From Rhodobacteraceae bacterium M385 (GTDB lineage Bacteria > Pseudomonadota > Alphaproteobacteria > Rhodobacterales > Rhodobacteraceae), in assembly GCA_025141835.1 (NCBI GenBank), contig CP081102.1:3692501-3756500 (forward strand): a stretch of DNA of 64,000 nucleotides. The letters run 5' to 3'. The notes under the pieces were generated by a model. The model was not told where the DNA came from and searched no databases. It worked only from the letters and a program-made list of their open reading frames with translations. Positions 61,362 to 64,000 of this stretch are shown one piece after another (within the stretch, counting starts at the first letter, position 1; every line of letters starts with the position of its first letter). The position numbers were made by a program, and so were the translations under genes.

Positions 61362-62521
61362 TTTCTTTTGGCGAAATTTCGGTGGATCTGAGCGATCCGG
61401 TTGTTTGGGCCGTTGTGGGCGGCGCGGTGGCGTTGGTCTTGCTGATGGTGCTGATCCTGTCGGGGTGGAGGGCCGCAAAAAGATCCGCCTTGGCGGTGGA
61501 GCCGCTGGCACATCACATGGCGGCATTGGGACAGACGGTGCAGGCGTTAGGTCAGGGACAGGAGCGGCTGGCCGGTGGTTTGGCCGCAGTGTCGGACCAT
61601 CAGGCGAGGGCTCAGGCCACGTTGCAGGAGGCGATGGAGCGGCGGTTGGAGGAGGTGCAGAAGGGCATGTCCGAAACGCTGCACGGGACGTCGACGCGCA
61701 CGGCGCGGAGCCTTGGGGAATTGCAGCAGAAACTGGAGCAGATCGACCGGGCGCAGGCGAAGATCGAGAAGCTCTCGGGCGATGTATTGGGGTTGCAGGA
61801 TATTCTGTCGAACAAGCAACGGCGCGGGATGTTTGGGGAAATCCAGCTGAACGATATCGTGTCCGGCGCCTTGCCGCCGGACGCCTACGCGCTGCAATCG
61901 ACGCTATCGAACGGAAAGCGCGCAGATGTGTTGATCCATCTGCCGAACCCTCCGGGCCCGATTGTGATCGACGCGAAGTTCCCGCTTGAGGCTTATGAAG
62001 CGTTGATGCGCGCGCCCAACGCCGAGGCTCAAGCACGGGCGTTGAGAGAGTTTGGGGCGGCGGTGAGGGTGCATATCAAGGCGATCTCGGAGAAATACAT
62101 CCTCGAGGGAGAGACCGCCGACGGGGCATTGATGTTCCTGCCCTCAGAAGCGGTCTACGCCGAGTTGCACGCACGTCTGCCCGAGGTTGTGAGGGCCGGA
62201 TTTGACGCGAGGGTTTGGATCGTATCGCCCACCACCTGCATGGCTACGCTGAACACGATGCGGGCGGTGATGAAGGACGCAAGGATGCGGGAGCAGGCCG
62301 GAGAAATCCGCAAAGCCTTGCGGCAGTTGCACCGCGATGTGGAGATTGTCGGCGAGCGGGCCGGAAAGCTGGAAGCGCATTTGCGGCAGGCCGGGGAAGA
62401 TGTGGCCGGGATTCTGACCGCGTCGTCCCGGGCGGGGAAACGGGCGGAGCGGCTGGATAACTTCGATTTCGAAGAGATGACCCCCGATGACGCAGGTGTG
62501 GTGCCCTTGCCGAGAGGGTGA
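61358..62521 (+). CDS. rmuC: DNA recombination protein RmuC
   Basis: 387 residues. One N-terminal membrane segment (about 14-36), a coiled-coil region (about 50-145) and the RmuC nuclease-like domain (about 150-350; RRGMFGEIQLNDIVSG, VIDAKFPLEAYEAL, EGETADGALMFLPSEAVYAELH, ARVWIVSPTT). It limits inversions at short repeats in E. coli. The start is a GTG inside the mutL stop, so the two repair genes are coupled. Confidence 0.95.
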   Translation: MISFGEISVDLSDPVVWAVVGGAVALVLLMVLILSGWRAAKRSALAVEPLAHHMAALGQTVQALGQGQERLAGGLAAVSDHQARAQATLQEAMERRLEEVQKGMSETLHGTSTRTARSLGELQQKLEQIDRAQAKIEKLSGDVLGLQDILSNKQRRGMFGEIQLNDIVSGALPPDAYALQSTLSNGKRADVLIHLPNPPGPIVIDAKFPLEAYEALMRAPNAEAQARALREFGAAVRVHIKAISEKYILEGETADGALMFLPSEAVYAELHARLPEVVRAGFDARVWIVSPTTCMATLNTMRAVMKDARMREQAGEIRKALRQLHRDVEIVGERAGKLEAHLRQAGEDVAGILTASSRAGKRAERLDNFDFEEMTPDDAGVVPLPRG

Positions 62522-62532
62522 CGGGGTGGCCG

Positions 62533-62600
62533 CCCAGAGTTTTGCAAAACTCTGGGGAAACTCTTGCAAGAGTTTTGGGGAATTCCTTGCAAGGAATTCC
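62533..62600. repeat. Three tandem TTGCAA-centred perfect palindromes (cluster B)
   Basis: Perfect palindromes at 62533-62556 (24 bp, core TTTTGCAAAA), 62558-62575 (18 bp, core CTCTTGCAAGAG) and 62579-62600 (22 bp, core CCTTGCAAGG). The middle one is identical in sequence to the central 18 bases of the first palindrome of cluster A. They lie between convergent rmuC and the GAF-type gene. Confidence 0.9.
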
Positions 62601-62609
62601 GGCGGGCGG

Positions 62610-63062
62610 TTAGGGGCGGGCGAAGGTGTTGGTCAGAATTGCATGGAGGGCGGTTGCGTCCTCAGCGGTGAAGGCATCGGGCTGATTGCTGTCGATATCG
62701 AGGACCGCGATGATGGCGCCTGAGGCATCTCGGACCGGTAGGACGATTTCAGAACGGGTGGAAGAGGCGCAGGCGATGTGGCCCGGGAAAGCATCAACGT
62801 CTGCGACCAATTGCGTTTCACCGGTCCGGGCCGCCGCGCCGCAAACCCCTTTGGAGAAGGGGATTTGCAGGCAGCCGTGACCCCCTTGGTAAGGGCCGAT
62901 TTTGAGCAGGTTCGGTTCCGTGACACGATAGAACCCGGTCCAATCGAAGCGGGGGTCTGCGTGGTGCAGCTCACACGCTACGGTGGCCATGAGGGCCACG
63001 GTGTCGGTTTCGCCTTCGGTGAGGGAGGCGATCGTTTGAGTAAGCGTTGCGTAGTCGGCCAT
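62610..63062 (-). CDS. Free methionine-(R)-sulfoxide reductase (GAF domain)
   Basis: 150 residues, a single GAF domain. Three cysteines at 64, 74 and 98 have the same spacing (10 and 24) as the catalytic set of E. coli fRMsr, so reduction of free Met-R-sulfoxide is likely. Context blocks: FDWTGFYRV, FSKGVCGAAARTGETQLV, SSTRSEIVLPV, AVLDIDSNQPDAF. The ribosome site is poor because a 30-base repeat abuts the ATG. Follows the thiolase gene after 33 bases. Confidence 0.92.
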   Translation of the reverse strand: MADYATLTQTIASLTEGETDTVALMATVACELHHADPRFDWTGFYRVTEPNLLKIGPYQGGHGCLQIPFSKGVCGAAARTGETQLVADVDAFPGHIACASSTRSEIVLPVRDASGAIIAVLDIDSNQPDAFTAEDATALHAILTNTFARP

Positions 63063-63092
63063 GGTGGGATTCGATATTTGTAAAAAGGTGAA
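63063..63092 (-). repeat. 30-bp intergenic repeat, copy 2
   Basis: Read on the minus strand it matches 46844-46873 at 28 of 30 positions and runs directly into the ATG of the GAF-type gene. It fills almost the whole 33-base gap after the thiolase stop. Confidence 0.8.
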
Positions 63093-63095
63093 GGG

Positions 63096-64000
63096 TTAGT
63101 CGCGCTCGATTGCGATGGCAGTGCCTTCGCCGCCGCCGATGCAGATGGCGGCGATCCCCCGTTTGAGGTTGCGGGCCTCCAGGGCGTGGAGAAGCGTGAC
63201 GATGATCCGAGCCCCTGAAGCGCCGATGGGGTGACCCAGGGCACAGGCGCCGCCGTTCACATTAACCTTGTCCCGAGGGATGTTCATTTCGTGCATGAAG
63301 GCCATGGGGACGACGGCAAAGGCCTCGTTCACTTCCCAAAGGTCCACGTCCTCAGTTGTCCAGCCGATACGGTCGAGCAGTTTCTGGGTAGCCGGGACCG
63401 GGGCCGTCGGGAAGAGGGAGGGCGCGTGGGCGTGGGAAGCGTGGCCAAGGATACGGGCCCGTGTGGGAAGGCCTTGAGCCTGGGCGGCAGAAGCGCGCGC
63501 CAGGGTAAGGGCTGCGGCGCCGTCCGAGATAGAGGACGAGTTGGCGGCTGTGACCGTGCCGCCTTCGCGGAAGGCCGGTTTAAGTTGGGGAATTTTGTCG
63601 GGCCGCGCGTTGCCCGGCTGTTCATCCGTTGTGACCTCGGTCGCGCCTTTACGGGTTTTGATCGTAATCGGTGTGATCTCGTTGGCGAAGGCGCCAGAGT
63701 TCAGTGCGGCCAGCGCGTTTTCCAGAGAGCCGAGCGCGTAGGCGTCTTGGGCTTCACGGGTGAACTGGAACGCTTCAGCGCAATCTTCGGCGAAGGTGCC
63801 CATGAGGCGGCCTTTGTCGTATGCGTCTTCGAGCCCATCGAGGAACATATGATCCAGGGTCTTCTGATGGCCGATGCGCGCGCCGTTGCGCATGGCAGGC
63901 ATCAGGTAGGGGGCGTTGGTCATGGACTCCATCCCGCCTGCCACGATCACATCCGCTTGGCCGAGCGCCAGCGCATCGTAGGCCATCATGGCCGCCTTCA
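63096..64000 (-). CDS. Acetyl-CoA acetyltransferase / thiolase (partial, N-terminus outside window)
   Basis: About 301 C-terminal residues; the frame continues past base 64000. Biosynthetic-type thiolase (PhaA/AtoB class) that condenses or cleaves acetoacetyl-CoA. Present: VIVAGGMESMTNAPYLMP, NGGACALGHPIGASGARI with the catalytic His, and AICIGGGEGTA with the catalytic Cys of the second site. The first active-site Cys lies outside. The GAF-type gene follows on the same strand. Confidence 0.95.
   Translation of the reverse strand, partial: KAAMMAYDALALGQADVIVAGGMESMTNAPYLMPAMRNGARIGHQKTLDHMFLDGLEDAYDKGRLMGTFAEDCAEAFQFTREAQDAYALGSLENALAALNSGAFANEITPITIKTRKGATEVTTDEQPGNARPDKIPQLKPAFREGGTVTAANSSSISDGAAALTLARASAAQAQGLPTRARILGHASHAHAPSLFPTAPVPATQKLLDRIGWTTEDVDLWEVNEAFAVVPMAFMHEMNIPRDKVNVNGGACALGHPIGASGARIIVTLLHALEARNLKRGIAAICIGGGEGTAIAIERD

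Overview
The window looks like ordinary chromosome from a GC-rich marine alphaproteobacterium of the Rhodobacterales (Roseobacter group). The support is the gene content: a ChrR/RpoE-type ECF pair, a DUF3035/BamF lipoprotein, the non-zinc form of bL36, a heparinase-like gene between rsmB and purH, and a DUF1674/SDHAF4 gene. Genus cannot be decided from sequence alone. I see no prophage, transposase, CRISPR array or replication origin. The first gene (msrP) and the last (a thiolase) run off the window.

Layout. 1-9.3 kb: msrP, a glutamate-synthase-like flavoprotein, clpB with a heat-shock-like promoter, pyrF, an SPFH/NfeD/unknown operon, a GNAT and DUF6958. 9.4-15.4 kb: dinB, N-formylglutamate amidohydrolase, tRNA-Val(GAC), a hairpin-rich leader, rpmJ, and a set of secreted proteins (small peptide, DUF4329, pseudo-caspase, EF-hand). 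15.4-27.3 kb: an eight-gene minus-strand operon holding a branched-chain-type ABC transporter with an acyl-CoA ligase at each end, divergent from a hybrid histidine kinase and an OmpR-type regulator. 27.3-36.4 kb: a Lys1-like dehydrogenase, the ECF sigma/ChrR pair, rluA, an aldehyde dehydrogenase, 1-Cys peroxiredoxin, an L,D-transpeptidase, and a rhodanese/GlxA-type regulator module. 36.4-50.3 kb: the pnp-rpsO-truB-rbfA RNA/translation block, split by extra genes, then dapB and SDHAF4. 50.4-64 kb: rsmB, heparinase-like, purH, lspA, bamF-like, two M16 peptidases, mutL, rmuC, a free-methionine-sulfoxide reductase and a thiolase.

The most unusual signals are small-scale. (1) A four-gene ArsR-AHSA1-VOC-VOC cassette sits between two 46-bp direct copies of the rpsO terminator, and the regulator's start overlaps an inverted repeat. 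(2) The ChrR-like anti-sigma factor has lost both cysteines of its zinc site while its sigma gene keeps a convincing self-type promoter. (3) Several unrelated families of short palindromes and repeats occupy gene junctions: CTTGCAAG-centred palindromes in tandem, a 30-bp repeat touching two start codons, a 25-bp exact repeat, and a 22-bp repeat 16 bases after two stop codons. (4) Five hairpins lie between tRNA-Val and rpmJ. (5) A caspase-fold protein without the catalytic cysteine is translationally coupled to a JAMM-like DUF4329 protein.

Start codons were moved inward from the longest open frame wherever a ribosome binding site or family alignment supported it. All family calls come from motif recognition by eye; no search was run.
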